From positions 1 to 51,011 of the forward strand of contig DTTI01000005.1 in assembly GCA_012964825.1 (NCBI GenBank): 51,011 nt of DNA. Direction: 5' to 3'. Position 1 is the stretch's first letter, and each line of letters opens with the position of its first letter. Of the stretch, positions 7,625 through 16,802 are shown in pieces. The notes below the pieces were generated by a model. It was not told the origin of the DNA and did no database searches. It saw only the letters and a program-made list of their open reading frames with translations. The DNA comes from Candidatus Neomarinimicrobiota bacterium. GTDB taxonomy: Bacteria > Fidelibacterota > Marinisomatia > Marinisomatales > S15-B10. The position numbers were made by a program, and so were the translations under genes.

Positions 7625-8748
7625 GCCATTGCCTCCACGGCTGAATTGTCGTGAACGTGAGATAGGAGTGATGCCAGGAATGCTTCCACATCGCTTTCTG
7701 TGGTAAATCTTCCAGGGGAAATCCTCAAAACACTCTGGCATTCATCATCGGACAGCCCCATGGCTTTTAGCGTTGAGGACGACTTGGTGGTCCCGGAAGA
7801 ACATGCGGAGCCGGTAGAGACGGCAAAGCCGTCCAGGTCCAGCTTCATGAGGAGGTTCTGACCGTCAACACCGGGGAAACCGATAGTCAGCACACCCGGA
7901 AGATGATGTTCTTCATGGCCGTAAATGAATGCTGAGGGAAATTCAACGGAGATCCGCTCCCTCAAACCTTCTAGGCGGGGAGTCTCATCTGAAATTTTCC
8001 CGGTGGCTATTTCCGCCGCCAATCCGAAACCGGCGATGCCCGCCACATTTTCTGTTCCCGCCCTCAGCGTCTGCTCCTGGCCGCCGCCGTAAACAAGAGG
8101 ATGGAGCTTAACCCCTTTCTGGACATAGAGAGCACCTACTCCCTTCGGTCCGTAGATCTTGTGTGCCGAGAAGCCTGCGGTGTTGGGTCCGTCAGTAATG
8201 TAATCAATCTCTATTTTACCCAGTGCCTGTACCGCATCGCTGTGGAACCTGACCCCTTTTTCGCGGCAAATTTCTCCGATCTCTTCTACTGGCTGAACAG
8301 TTCCTGTTTCATTATTTGCTGTCATAATGGTTACCAACGCCGTGTCCGGACGAATGTTATCGATCACGTCACTGAGCTCCACTCGGCCTGTGCTGTCTAC
8401 TGCTATCTCGGTGACCTCAACACCCAGCCTTGCAACAGCTCGGGCGGTATTGATGACACATGGGTGCTCTACCGCTGACAACACAATATGCTTTCCTTCT
8501 CTCTGGAAAACGTCCCACAGAACGATGTTGCTCGCTTCCGAACCGCTGCCTGTGAAAATAATCTCTGATGGTTCGGCACCTATTGCAGCGGCAACTTGCC
8601 GTCGGGCCACCTCTACTTTTGCCCGTGCGTTTTGACCCAGTCGGTGGATACTGGACGGATTGCCGTATACCTCCCGCTCCACCGAATCCATGAGGTCGGC
8701 AACACGATCATCTAGCGGTGTTGTGGCGCAATAATCAAGATAAACCAT
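7621..8748 (-). CDS. Cysteine desulfurase (NifS/IscS family)
   Basis: This PLP enzyme takes sulfur from cysteine and passes it on as a persulfide. The 375-residue sequence begins MVYLDYCATTPLD and has the PLP lysine in FSAHKIYGPKG (Lys197). VEHPCV and TANNETGT contact the cofactor, and the catalytic cysteine lies in TGSACSSG (Cys316). Direct overlap with mnmA (GTGA) indicates that its main job is sulfur supply for tRNA thiolation. Supply to iron-sulfur clusters is also possible, but no iscU-like scaffold gene is adjacent. Confidence 0.95.
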   Translation of the reverse strand: MVYLDYCATTPLDDRVADLMDSVEREVYGNPSSIHRLGQNARAKVEVARRQVAAAIGAEPSEIIFTGSGSEASNIVLWDVFQREGKHIVLSAVEHPCVINTARAVARLGVEVTEIAVDSTGRVELSDVIDNIRPDTALVTIMTANNETGTVQPVEEIGEICREKGVRFHSDAVQALGKIEIDYITDGPNTAGFSAHKIYGPKGVGALYVQKGVKLHPLVYGGGQEQTLRAGTENVAGIAGFGLAAEIATGKISDETPRLEGLRERISVEFPSAFIYGHEEHHLPGVLTIGFPGVDGQNLLMKLDLDGFAVSTGSACSSGTTKSSSTLKAMGLSDDECQSVLRISPGRFTTESDVEAFLASLLSHVHDNSAVEAMA

Positions 8749-8788
8749 AAACAGAAATTACGGGGAGAAAGGCCGAAGGGGAAAGGCT

Positions 8789-9568
8789 CTAAACGTATTC
8801 GTTGCGAATCTCCGCGTATTTCACCGTGTTCTGGAGATTTTTGTAAAAAGGCGGTTGGCGCTCTTCAAGGAGATTGATGGTGGCATTCAGATCGTAGTCA
8901 AACCGGTGTACTTTCCAGCTGAATTCGTCACCCACGGTGAGAAAACCGATGGCCCCTTTCGTAATTCCATCGAAAGGGATCCCCGTGCTGACAGGACACA
9001 GAATCTTCAGATCACCGTTTTCCTCCATGCGAGGGAGGTGGATATGCCCATGGACGAAAAGGCACATCTCAATATCCGGGTTGGCCTTTTTCACGTGATT
9101 TCGCCACGTCTTTGCCTCTTCCATGGTAGGTGGCTTGTCGTCTCTTTCGTACCAGGCATGCGTGAACTCTATGAGGGTGGAGTCGAAAACTTCTCTGTGG
9201 GAAATATGAGTTCTATTATTGATGAAATCTACCCCGGTTTCGCCGATCTGTTCAGCTGCCCATTTCTGATGTTCAACTATCCCTTTTACAATTGGATCAT
9301 CGGGACTCATTCCCTCTAGGGTGGGATTCTCCTGCGTCCACAGCTTTTCAATGATGTAACGCTCATGATTGCCGCGAACAAAAACAATATCATTCATGGG
9401 CGTTAATATATCGAGAACTTCTTTTGGAGCGGGACCGAGCGAGAAGTAATCACCGAGGTAAAGAACCTCATCTATATCCTCACGTGCGCTGATGACGGAG
9501 AGAGCTGTTTGCAGCGCCTCCAGATTACCATGCACGTCTGACACTATAGCGAATGTTTTTGAAGCCAT
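8789..9568 (-). CDS. Calcineurin-like metallophosphoesterase
   Basis: The protein has the full set of metal-binding motifs of the superfamily in order: FAIVSDVHGN, YLGDYFSLGP, VRGNHER and FVHGHIHLPR. It therefore probably hydrolyses a phosphoester with two metal ions in the cytoplasm. The substrate cannot be told, and the short YfcE/protein-phosphatase-like subgroup is the nearest in appearance. I chose ATG 9568 (MASKTFAIVSDVHGN) because it leaves a normal short lead before the first motif. An in-frame ATG at 9607 would add 13 residues. The gene is divergent from the PfkB kinase. Confidence 0.85.
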   Translation of the reverse strand: MASKTFAIVSDVHGNLEALQTALSVISAREDIDEVLYLGDYFSLGPAPKEVLDILTPMNDIVFVRGNHERYIIEKLWTQENPTLEGMSPDDPIVKGIVEHQKWAAEQIGETGVDFINNRTHISHREVFDSTLIEFTHAWYERDDKPPTMEEAKTWRNHVKKANPDIEMCLFVHGHIHLPRMEENGDLKILCPVSTGIPFDGITKGAIGFLTVGDEFSWKVHRFDYDLNATINLLEERQPPFYKNLQNTVKYAEIRNEYV

Positions 9569-9715
9569 ACCTTGGAACCTGCCAAGCGATTTCGTGGAAT
9601 ATAGCATGCATTTTATAGGAGCACAATTATCTTTTTAGACGGGAGAAAAAGCAGCTGCAAAAAGAACAATCGCTTGCGCCCCGACATAGAGAAAAGTAAA
9701 CTTTCTGCCGTCGAA

Positions 9716-10615
9716 ATGAACCCCAAACCCATAGTTGCAGTAGGTTCCATCGCTGTGGACTGGCTTGAACTGCCTGATGGCACAAAGGGAGAGACGCTGG
9801 GCGGTTCACTTACCTATTTCACTCGGTCAGCCGGCATTCTGGCACCGGTGAACGTTGTGGGCGTTGTCGGCACAGATTATCCTGATGAAGGGATGGCGCT
9901 TTTCAAAAAGTATGGTGCCAGCCTTGAAGATCTTCAAATTGAAGAAGGGGAAAGTTTCCGTTGGGGAGGAAGCTATCATGACAATTGGAAGAACCGTACT
10001 ACGCTCTACACGGAGTTGGGTGTTTTCGAGACTTTCAGCCCCAAACTGAGCGAGGCAAATAGGCAGAGTCCGCTTCTCTATTTGGGCAACATCCATCCGG
10101 CACTGCAGTTTGATGTTCTTACTCAGATGGCTTCTCATGATGCAATGACTGTTTGCGATACCATGAATCTTTGGATCAATACAACGAGAGAAGATCTTAA
10201 TAAGGTTCTCAGAGGTATTGATGTGTTATTGTTGAATGAAAGCGAGTCGGAGCTTCTCACCGAACTAAATGGAGTATCCGAAGCTGCCCATTCCATTCGA
10301 GATATGGGGCCAGAACAGATTGTTGTGAAACAGGGTGGTGCAGGGAGCACACTCATCTCATCCCAAGGTGAATTCCATGTGGATGTTTACCCCATTGGAA
10401 AGCTGGTGGATCCTACCGGTGCCGGGGATAGCTTCGCCGGCGGTTTCATGGCCGCTCTTGCCAACGGTCACTCTCTTGAGGATGGTCTTATCTGGGGAAC
10501 CGCCTCCGCCTCTTTCTGTGTGGAAGGGTTCGGCCTGGAAGGGCTCAAGAGGATGACGCCAGAGACTTTTCACGAACGGGTGGAAGTTGTTGGTAAGGAA
10601 TGTAATTTGCCTTGA
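9716..10615 (+). CDS. PfkB-family carbohydrate or nucleoside kinase
   Basis: This is a ribokinase-fold kinase that phosphorylates a sugar or nucleoside with ATP. From ATG 9716 it reads MNPKPIVAVGSIAVDWLELP, then GGSLTYFTRSAGIL in the substrate-binding region. The family signature DPTGAGDSFAGGF lies at about residues 232-244, with the catalytic Asp in GAGD. LLLNESESELL matches the family's N-x-x-E motif. A TTG 42 bases earlier is possible but adds residues without similarity. The substrate is not evident. Its separate position makes a link to the fucose block unlikely, because that pathway needs no kinase. Confidence 0.88.
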   Translation: MNPKPIVAVGSIAVDWLELPDGTKGETLGGSLTYFTRSAGILAPVNVVGVVGTDYPDEGMALFKKYGASLEDLQIEEGESFRWGGSYHDNWKNRTTLYTELGVFETFSPKLSEANRQSPLLYLGNIHPALQFDVLTQMASHDAMTVCDTMNLWINTTREDLNKVLRGIDVLLLNESESELLTELNGVSEAAHSIRDMGPEQIVVKQGGAGSTLISSQGEFHVDVYPIGKLVDPTGAGDSFAGGFMAALANGHSLEDGLIWGTASASFCVEGFGLEGLKRMTPETFHERVEVVGKECNLP

Positions 10616-10687
10616 AAGCACTCGTATAGAGAATTAAATTATTTATCTAAGGACCTGTGATATCAGTTTTTTTTGGAGGTGTCTGTA

Positions 10688-11800
10688 ATGCGCTTGAATA
10701 TGTTTATGAGGACTGTTACTCTGCTGCTTGTGGCAACACTGTTCTACGGTTGTCCCAGTGAAGAACTCACTTCAGCCAGACTTTATGTAAAAGAACAGAA
10801 TTGGGTAAAAGCGGAAGAAATGCTCGCAGCTGCCATAGAGGTGACCCCAGAAGAGCCTGAACCTTACTTCCTCATGGGTAAGGAGGTCTACGCCCGGAAC
10901 GGTGAGTGGAGCAAGATGAATGAAATGTTTAATAAAGCCATGGAACTCGGTGAAACCTATAAACTACCCGATGGTCAATCTCTTCTTGCGGCTATTGAAA
11001 CATGGCGTACTTTTTACTGGAGCCGCGAGTATAATAAAGGGGCCGACAATTTCAACCTTGCCATTAAAGCCGAAGATACCGCTGAAAAAGAAGGTTATTT
11101 TCGTTTAGCCATTGAAGGTTTTAGCACGGCAAAAGATATCAGGCCCGATGAACCTGGCAGCTACAAAAACCTTGTCTTTTGCTACATCCAGCTAAACGAC
11201 AGTAAGAAGCTGGAGTCCACACTGAATGAAGCCCTTAATGTGAACCCGGAAGACCCCGATCTTCTTTTCACTGCCGGTAAAGTATTTAAGGATGCCGGTA
11301 AAGTATTTAAGGATAATGAGGAGTTTGACAAAGCAAATGAGGAGTTTGACAAAGCAATAGATTATCTGGAGCGGGGATTAAAGATCAATTCCGGAAGTGC
11401 TATTGGTGCCCGTTATCTTGCCGATGCTTATTATGAAATGGATGACATGGATGGGGCCGTATTTGCTTATACAAAGGCTATCAGATCCGACCCCGATAAT
11501 CCTGACTTACATTTCAATCTGGGCGTTCTTTATCTTCAACTTGGCGATTTTGAGATGACCGAAGAAGAGTTTCAGCAAGTTCTCAAGATTAACCCAGATG
11601 ATACTCAAGCGGCCATTGGAATTGGCGATGCTTACCAAGGGATGGAGCGTTGGGAAGATGCTGAGTATTATTATAGCCGGGCACTCCGCTCAGACCCTGA
11701 CAACCCAACGCTACTTAGAAACCTGGGCGTGGTTATCTACAGGCAGGGGCGAATGGAAGAAGGTCAGGAGTATCTGAATAAGGCTAAGGGTGAAAGATAG
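10688..11800 (+). CDS. TPR-repeat lipoprotein
   Basis: The start ATG 10688 is set by GGAGGT at 10675-10680. The 370-residue protein opens with a lipoprotein signal (VTLLLVATLFYGC, lipidated Cys in the FYGC box). At least seven TPR units follow, for example WVKAEEMLAAAIEVTPEEPE, GAVFAYTKAIRSDPDNPDLH and DAEYYYSRALRSDPDNPTLL. TPR lipoproteins of this type act as protein-binding scaffolds in the periplasm or at the outer membrane. The middle of the protein holds two adjacent perfect 21-bp tandem duplications that lengthen one helical repeat (listed separately). The partner is unknown. Confidence 0.85.
   Translation: MRLNMFMRTVTLLLVATLFYGCPSEELTSARLYVKEQNWVKAEEMLAAAIEVTPEEPEPYFLMGKEVYARNGEWSKMNEMFNKAMELGETYKLPDGQSLLAAIETWRTFYWSREYNKGADNFNLAIKAEDTAEKEGYFRLAIEGFSTAKDIRPDEPGSYKNLVFCYIQLNDSKKLESTLNEALNVNPEDPDLLFTAGKVFKDAGKVFKDNEEFDKANEEFDKAIDYLERGLKINSGSAIGARYLADAYYEMDDMDGAVFAYTKAIRSDPDNPDLHFNLGVLYLQLGDFEMTEEEFQQVLKINPDDTQAAIGIGDAYQGMERWEDAEYYYSRALRSDPDNPTLLRNLGVVIYRQGRMEEGQEYLNKAKGER
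11273..11356 (+). repeat. Two adjacent 21-bp perfect tandem duplications in the TPR gene
   Basis: The unit at 11273-11293 is repeated exactly at 11294-11314 and encodes AGKVFKD twice. Immediately after, the unit at 11315-11335 is repeated exactly at 11336-11356 and encodes NEEFDKA twice. Both keep the frame. The lack of any base difference between copies suggests recent slippage or length variation. Confidence 0.95.
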
Positions 11801-11801
11801 T

Positions 11802-12701
11802 TTAGGCTATTGTCCTTCGTTTAGTTAGATAGTGCGTTAAAGCCAGGTCCAATGCCTGGTCTGTCTGGATCGGGACATAGTCGATATTTCGCTTCCTCAT
11901 TTCTTTTTTATAAGTAGACTGAAATTTTTCAACCACCCGTTTGTACGCCGCTCGAATCTGCCACGGTTCAGTGGTGATTTCTTCTCCTGTTTCCAGGTCT
12001 CGGAATCGAGTTCTCAGAGAAAAGTTGAGGTCTGTCTCCCGGGGATCTGTCAGATGAAAGACAATCACTTCGTGCTTGCGGTGACGAAAGTGCTTCAAAC
12101 CTGACAATACCTCCTCCGGATCGTCCAAAAGGTCTGAGATCAGGATCACGAGCCCCCTTTTTTTGATTTTATCCGCCAGCTCGTGAAGTGTGGGAGCGAT
12201 GCGCGTATCGTTGCCCGGTTTTATCTGCTCCAATCTTGCCAACACAGAGTTGAGATGGCCCTGAGTGGAGCGTGGGGGTACATGCCCCCGTGTCTTTTCA
12301 TCAAAAATCGTCAGTGAGACAGCATCCCGCTGATTGAGCATGAGATAGGTCAGTGCAGCGGTGAGGTAGCTCCCGTAATCAAGCTTGGAGACAGTCTGGC
12401 TGGAGAAGGTCATTGACTTACTGACATCCAAGAGGATGTAAGATCTCAGATTTGTCTCTTCCTCATACTGTTTGATATAGTAGCGGTCTGTCTTGCCGTA
12501 AAGTTTCCAGTCCAGATGGCGAATTTCATCACCGGGACCATAGGCACGGTGCTCTGTAAATTCAACGCTGAATCCGTGATAAGGGCTTTTGTGCAATCCA
12601 ATGAGATAGCCCTCCACAACAAGTCTTGCACGGAGCGCCATATTGTCAAGCCGCGCCACCATCTCCGGTTGGAGATATCTTCTTTTGTCTACAGTCGTCA
12701 A
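11802..12701 (-). CDS. DUF58-domain protein (vWA-like)
   Basis: The 299-residue protein carries the DUF58 signature HRAYGPGDEIRHLDWKLYGKTDRYYIKQYEEE at about residues 51-82. The region YILLDVSKSMTFSS follows with a MIDAS-like DxSxS motif of the von Willebrand A fold. Proteins of this type pair with MoxR ATPases and probably act as substrate adaptors in metal-dependent protein maturation. The moxR-like gene lies seven bases upstream. The first codon in frame is TTG 12701 with no clear Shine-Dalgarno, and an ATG 13 codons later is an alternative. No membrane-bound BatA/BatB genes follow. Confidence 0.88.
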   Translation of the reverse strand: MTTVDKRRYLQPEMVARLDNMALRARLVVEGYLIGLHKSPYHGFSVEFTEHRAYGPGDEIRHLDWKLYGKTDRYYIKQYEEETNLRSYILLDVSKSMTFSSQTVSKLDYGSYLTAALTYLMLNQRDAVSLTIFDEKTRGHVPPRSTQGHLNSVLARLEQIKPGNDTRIAPTLHELADKIKKRGLVILISDLLDDPEEVLSGLKHFRHRKHEVIVFHLTDPRETDLNFSLRTRFRDLETGEEITTEPWQIRAAYKRVVEKFQSTYKKEMRKRNIDYVPIQTDQALDLALTHYLTKRRTIA

Positions 12702-12708
12702 AGTTGAA

Positions 12709-13695
12709 TTAGGCTGACTTTTGGATCAGCTGATCTAATACCTGATCCGCATTAACACCATCGGCTTCGGCATTGAAGTTTGTAATGATGCGGTGACGGA
12801 GAACAGGTTTCGCCATGGTAATGACGTCTGAAATATCCGGTGTAGGTCGTCCATCCAAGATCGCCTTCGCCTTTGCGCCGAGAATCAGGTATTGAGATGC
12901 TCTGGGGCCCGCACCCCATTCCAGCCAGTCGCTGATGAACTGAGGGGCACCGTCTTCAGGGCGGGTTTTGGATGCGAGATCGACGGCAAACTCCACTACG
13001 TTGTCAGCAACAGGCACCCGACGTACAAGAGACTGAAAAGTGAGAATGTCATCTTTGGTTATTGTCGATTTCAGTGATTCATTAGAACCGGAAGTTGTCG
13101 ATTTGACAATCTCGATTTCATCCTCTCGAGACGGATAGGTAATGTTGAGGCTGAACATAAAACGGTCCAGTTGTGCCTCCGGGAGGGGGTATGTGCCTTC
13201 CTGTTCGATGGGGTTCTGAGTAGCCAGGACAAGAAACGGTTCATCTAAAGTGTAGGAGATACCTGCTGCCGTCACTTTGTGTTCCTGCATCGCTTCAAGA
13301 AGGGCTGCCTGCGTCTTCGGCGGCGTGCGGTTGATCTCATCAGCGAGGATTATGTTGGCGAAAAGAGGTCCTTGAAAAAACTTGAATTTCCGTTTGCCGG
13401 TGGCGTGATCTTCTTCAAGAATTTCTGTACCGGTGATATCTGAAGGCATCAGGTCAGGGGTAAACTGAATACGACTGAATTTTAGTTCGAGAATCTCTGC
13501 CACCGATTTGATGAGAAGCGTTTTCGCCAGACCTGGAACACCGATGATCAGTGCGTGTCCCTGGCAAAACAGCGTTATAAGAATATGTTCAATGATCTCG
13601 TGCTGACCGATGATCCGTTTACTGAGCTCAGCAGATATTGCATCGCGTGATTCGCGAAGTTGGTCAACCAGTTTAATATCGTCTTTTTTTACCAT
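12709..13695 (-). CDS. MoxR-family AAA ATPase
   Basis: The 328-residue protein has a Walker A motif GVPGLAKT at residues 52-59 and a Walker B/sensor region NIILADEINRTPPKTQAALL. The downstream FLVLATQNPIEQEGTYPLPE is diagnostic of MoxR ATPases. They act as chaperone-like motors for maturation of specific protein complexes, usually with a vWA partner. The DUF58 gene directly downstream is that partner. The ATG at 13695 gives the expected N-terminus. The client complex is not identifiable from this window. Confidence 0.93.
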   Translation of the reverse strand: MVKKDDIKLVDQLRESRDAISAELSKRIIGQHEIIEHILITLFCQGHALIIGVPGLAKTLLIKSVAEILELKFSRIQFTPDLMPSDITGTEILEEDHATGKRKFKFFQGPLFANIILADEINRTPPKTQAALLEAMQEHKVTAAGISYTLDEPFLVLATQNPIEQEGTYPLPEAQLDRFMFSLNITYPSREDEIEIVKSTTSGSNESLKSTITKDDILTFQSLVRRVPVADNVVEFAVDLASKTRPEDGAPQFISDWLEWGAGPRASQYLILGAKAKAILDGRPTPDISDVITMAKPVLRHRIITNFNAEADGVNADQVLDQLIQKSA

Positions 13696-13813
13696 AAAAG
13701 AGTGTCTCCCGGCGAGATATAACAGTTGATTTAGGCTCGGAAAACTTACAGCCCACCCTCTGGTGAATCAACGGAATAATGGTAAATTCTCCTCCCAACT
13801 CCATGTAGTAAAA

Positions 13814-14617
13814 ATGACAGTTTCTCTCGAAAAAATAGTTAGTCATGTTAAAGGCCGAGCTAGTGTATTACCCACAACAGCTGTTGTTCTTGGTTCTGGA
13901 TTAGGTCATATGGCGAAGAACGTCGAGGATGCAGTCAAGGTTCCCTACGGTGACATTCCCTGCTACCCCGAACCTTCAGTTGAAGGTCACTCAGGCGAGC
14001 TGATTCTTGGTCATCTAATGGGCGAAAAAGTGGTCATGGCCAGCGGCCGTTTCCATCTGTATGAAGGGTGGGACCTAGAAACTGTTACCCTTCCGATTAA
14101 GCTCTTTCATGAACTGGGAGTTAAGAACCTCATTCTCACCAATTCAGCTGGTTCCGTTCGGGAGGAAAACGGTCCTGGGACGCTTATGGCAATTACGGCT
14201 CACCTGGACTTCACATTTCGGGAAAGTACCGCCATGCCTTCAATCGTTAATGAAGACCGATACCACAATGCTGAGATGCTCCATATTGCCAGAAAATCGG
14301 CCGATAGGAACGGTATTGACCTTAGAGAGGGTGTTTACGCCTGGGCGTTGGGACCATCCTATGAAACGCCGGCTGAGATTGATTTGATAAGGAAACTGGG
14401 CGGCCATGCTGTTGGGATGTCTACCGTGCCTGAGATACGAGCTGCGAGCAAGTTGGGAATGAAGATTCTCACCATCTCATGCCTCACAAATTATGCAGCC
14501 GGTGTGGTGGAAGCACCTATTACCCATGAAGAAGTTATTGAGAGCGCAGCCGAAGCCGGTGAAAGGTTTGGTTTGCTTCTATCCTCGATTATTGAACATT
14601 TAGGAGAGAAAGAATGA
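13814..14617 (+). CDS. Purine nucleoside phosphorylase (trimeric, PNP I type)
   Basis: The enzyme splits purine nucleosides with phosphate into base and (deoxy)ribose-1-phosphate for salvage. Motifs of the trimeric family are present: VVLGSGLGHMA, VEGHSGELILG, ASGRFHLYEG, LILTNSAGSV, GPSYETPAEI and AVGMSTVPEI, followed by TNYAAG. ATG 13814 gives 267 residues and a sensible N-terminus (MTVSLEKIVSHVKGR). An in-frame GTG at 13763 would add 17 residues. The stop overlaps the next gene as ATGA, so the pair is translationally coupled. Confidence 0.93.
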   Translation: MTVSLEKIVSHVKGRASVLPTTAVVLGSGLGHMAKNVEDAVKVPYGDIPCYPEPSVEGHSGELILGHLMGEKVVMASGRFHLYEGWDLETVTLPIKLFHELGVKNLILTNSAGSVREENGPGTLMAITAHLDFTFRESTAMPSIVNEDRYHNAEMLHIARKSADRNGIDLREGVYAWALGPSYETPAEIDLIRKLGGHAVGMSTVPEIRAASKLGMKILTISCLTNYAAGVVEAPITHEEVIESAAEAGERFGLLLSSIIEHLGEKE

Positions 14618-15777
14618 ACATCACGTTGAGACCAGAAATTGAAGCTATGAGGGGAGAAATTATTGAAAACAGGAGACACCTTCATCAACATCCTGAATTG
14701 GGACTCCAGGAGCATGAGACAGCCAAATTCATCAATGAAAAGCTGAATAAATTGGGTTTGGAGGTCTCCACCGGTGTTGGCAAAACTGGCGTGGTGGCTC
14801 TATTGAAGGGTGGTGGCGGACCTTGTATCGGTCTTAGGGCGGACATGGATGCCTTACCAATACAGGAGACCGGTGATGTGGAATACAAATCGATTAATGA
14901 CGATGTCATGCATGCTTGCGGTCACGATGGTCATGTGGCCATGTTGATTGGTGCTGCGAAAGCGCTTTCGGAAAAAAAGGATCAGTTAAAGGGAACTGTA
15001 AAGTTTATCTTCCAGCCTGCGGAAGAGGGTCTCGGGGGAGCTCGATATATGATCAACGACGGCGTCCTGGAAAATCCCAAAGTTGATGAGGTGTACGGTA
15101 TTCATTTGTGGAACTATCAGTCCTTTGGGACGGTAGGGGTCCAAACTGGTCCCGTTCTAGCTGCCGCAGATGAATTCACCATCACTGTAAAGGGGAAGGG
15201 GGGGCACGGCGCCGCTCCTCATGGGACTGTGGATGCAGTGGTTGTCGCTTCATACTTGGTCACAACACTTCAGACAATTGTGAGCCGAAACACCAATCCC
15301 TTGGAATCTACAGCGCTGACTGTGGGTATGATAGAGGGTGGTTACAACTATAATATCATCGCTGATGAAGTGGTGCTGAAGGGAACAGCTCGTGCCTATA
15401 CGGAAGAGAACAGAAAAATGATATATGACCGCCTCCATGAAATTTGTTCTGGAATCGGCACCACATACGGTGCTTTGATCGAGGTCGACTATCACGACGG
15501 CTATCCCCCCACGGTAAACACCGAAGCGGAAAGCGAAAAGGTGTCGCTGGCAGCAAGGGGAGTGGTAGGCGAAAGTGTTCAACCACCCTATCTCACCATG
15601 GGTGGAGAAGATATGTCCTACTATCTACAGGAAGTACCGGGGTGTTTCTTCTTTGTCGGTTCGGCACCGGACGGACCTCGCGTTCCACACCACTGCTCAC
15701 ATTTTGATATTAACGAAGAAGCGTTGTTGGTAGGGAGCTCTATTTGGGTACAGTTGGTGGAGGACGTTCTTACTTAG
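14614..15777 (+). CDS. M20-family amidohydrolase (N-acyl amino acid hydrolase type)
   Basis: This zinc-dependent hydrolase of the M20D group probably removes an acyl group from an N-acylated amino acid or similar compound. The sequence contains RRHLHQHPELG, GLRADMDALPIQE, the metal motif MHACGHDGH (Cys102, His104) and FQPAEEGLGGARYMI with the catalytic Glu. GGEDMSYYLQEVPG lies near the C-terminus, and HCSHFDINEEAL supplies the last ligand region. Its 387 residues match the family length. The overlap with the purine phosphorylase (ATGA) points to co-expression, though a metabolic link is not obvious. Confidence 0.9.
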   Translation: MNITLRPEIEAMRGEIIENRRHLHQHPELGLQEHETAKFINEKLNKLGLEVSTGVGKTGVVALLKGGGGPCIGLRADMDALPIQETGDVEYKSINDDVMHACGHDGHVAMLIGAAKALSEKKDQLKGTVKFIFQPAEEGLGGARYMINDGVLENPKVDEVYGIHLWNYQSFGTVGVQTGPVLAAADEFTITVKGKGGHGAAPHGTVDAVVVASYLVTTLQTIVSRNTNPLESTALTVGMIEGGYNYNIIADEVVLKGTARAYTEENRKMIYDRLHEICSGIGTTYGALIEVDYHDGYPPTVNTEAESEKVSLAARGVVGESVQPPYLTMGGEDMSYYLQEVPGCFFFVGSAPDGPRVPHHCSHFDINEEALLVGSSIWVQLVEDVLT

Positions 15778-15813
15778 GCACATTATTTGGATAAAACGGT
15801 TACTGTTCCTAGC

Positions 15814-16764
15814 TCATGACCACCGCAACTTCTCCAAATCCACATTCCCACCCGTAAGGATGACACCCACCTTTTTTCCTGTCAGACCGTTCTTCTGATT
15901 AAGCACCGCTCCTACCGGTACAGCAGAGGAGGGTTCGATAATGATCTTCATTCTTTCCCACACCCTTCGCATGGCAGTAATAATCTCCTCCTCAGTGACT
16001 ATGAAAATATCGCTTACGTGCTCTATGATGATGGAAAGTGTCAATTCGCTCAACGAAGTCAGGAGGCCGTCGGCGATGGTGTCAGGATTGGTTTGTGGAA
16101 CAAACTTCCCCGATTTAAATGACTGGAAGGCGTCGTCGGCATTTTTCGGTTCGGCTGCGAAGACTGAAACCGCATTACCCATGCCAGCCACGGCGATGGC
16201 TGTACCACAGATGAGCCCACCACCACCCACAGGAGCAAGGATTGCATCCAGATCGTCTATCTCATTCATCAGTTCCAAAGCCGCCGTTCCCTGCCCGGCA
16301 ATGACGAGAGGATCATCAAATGGGTGAATCTCAACGGCTCCGGTTTTTTCAATAACGGAATCGAGGGTCGTTTCCCGCTCTTCAAGAGTCGGTTCGCAAA
16401 AGGTGATCTCAGCTCCGTACCCCATCACCGCTTTCTTTTTTATATCCGGCGCATTCTTAGGCATGACTACGTGAGCTTTTATACCTCGCATTTTTGCAGC
16501 CAAGGCCACGGCAGCAGCGTGATTACCTGAGGAGTGAGTCCCAACACCTCGTTTTGCTTCTTCATCGGATAAGGAAAAAATAGTGTTACAGGCCCCCCTG
16601 AATTTGAAGGCACCAACTTTCTGAAAATTCTCACATTTAAAATAAATATTCGAATTGGTCATTTCATTGATAGCCGCGCAAGTAAGGACAGGTGTTTTGT
16701 GGGCATAAGGTAATATCCTCTTGGCAGCAGCAAGGATATCATCCAGATTGGGTGCTTGTTTCAT
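15814..16764 (-). CDS. Serine/threonine dehydratase-like PLP enzyme (serine racemase family)
   Basis: The 316-residue fold type II PLP enzyme has the cofactor lysine in GAFKFRGA (Lys54), the substrate loop SSGNHAAAVA and the phosphate-binding glycine loop PVGGGGL at 178-184. It lacks the C-terminal ACT regulatory domain of biosynthetic IlvA, so it resembles catabolic threonine dehydratase, serine racemase or threo-3-hydroxyaspartate dehydratase. These cannot be separated by reading alone. The gene is divergent from the ABC exporter, with an inverted repeat in the gap. Confidence 0.88.
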   Translation of the reverse strand: MKQAPNLDDILAAAKRILPYAHKTPVLTCAAINEMTNSNIYFKCENFQKVGAFKFRGACNTIFSLSDEEAKRGVGTHSSGNHAAAVALAAKMRGIKAHVVMPKNAPDIKKKAVMGYGAEITFCEPTLEERETTLDSVIEKTGAVEIHPFDDPLVIAGQGTAALELMNEIDDLDAILAPVGGGGLICGTAIAVAGMGNAVSVFAAEPKNADDAFQSFKSGKFVPQTNPDTIADGLLTSLSELTLSIIIEHVSDIFIVTEEEIITAMRRVWERMKIIIEPSSAVPVGAVLNQKNGLTGKKVGVILTGGNVDLEKLRWS

Positions 16765-16802
16765 TCAGAATCCTAAGGTTAGCTTTTGTTGGTTCATTTG
16801 GG

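Noticed and set aside
6497-7741. Longer MnmA starting at 7741
   Set aside because: The extra N-terminus has no similarity to MnmA and lies within the desulfurase gene. GTG 7624 has a good ribosome site and a GTGA overlap.
9674-9715. TTG start for the PfkB kinase at 9674
   Set aside because: The extra 14 residues (RPDIEKSKLSAVE after the start) do not resemble the family N-terminus, and ATG 9716 fits directly.
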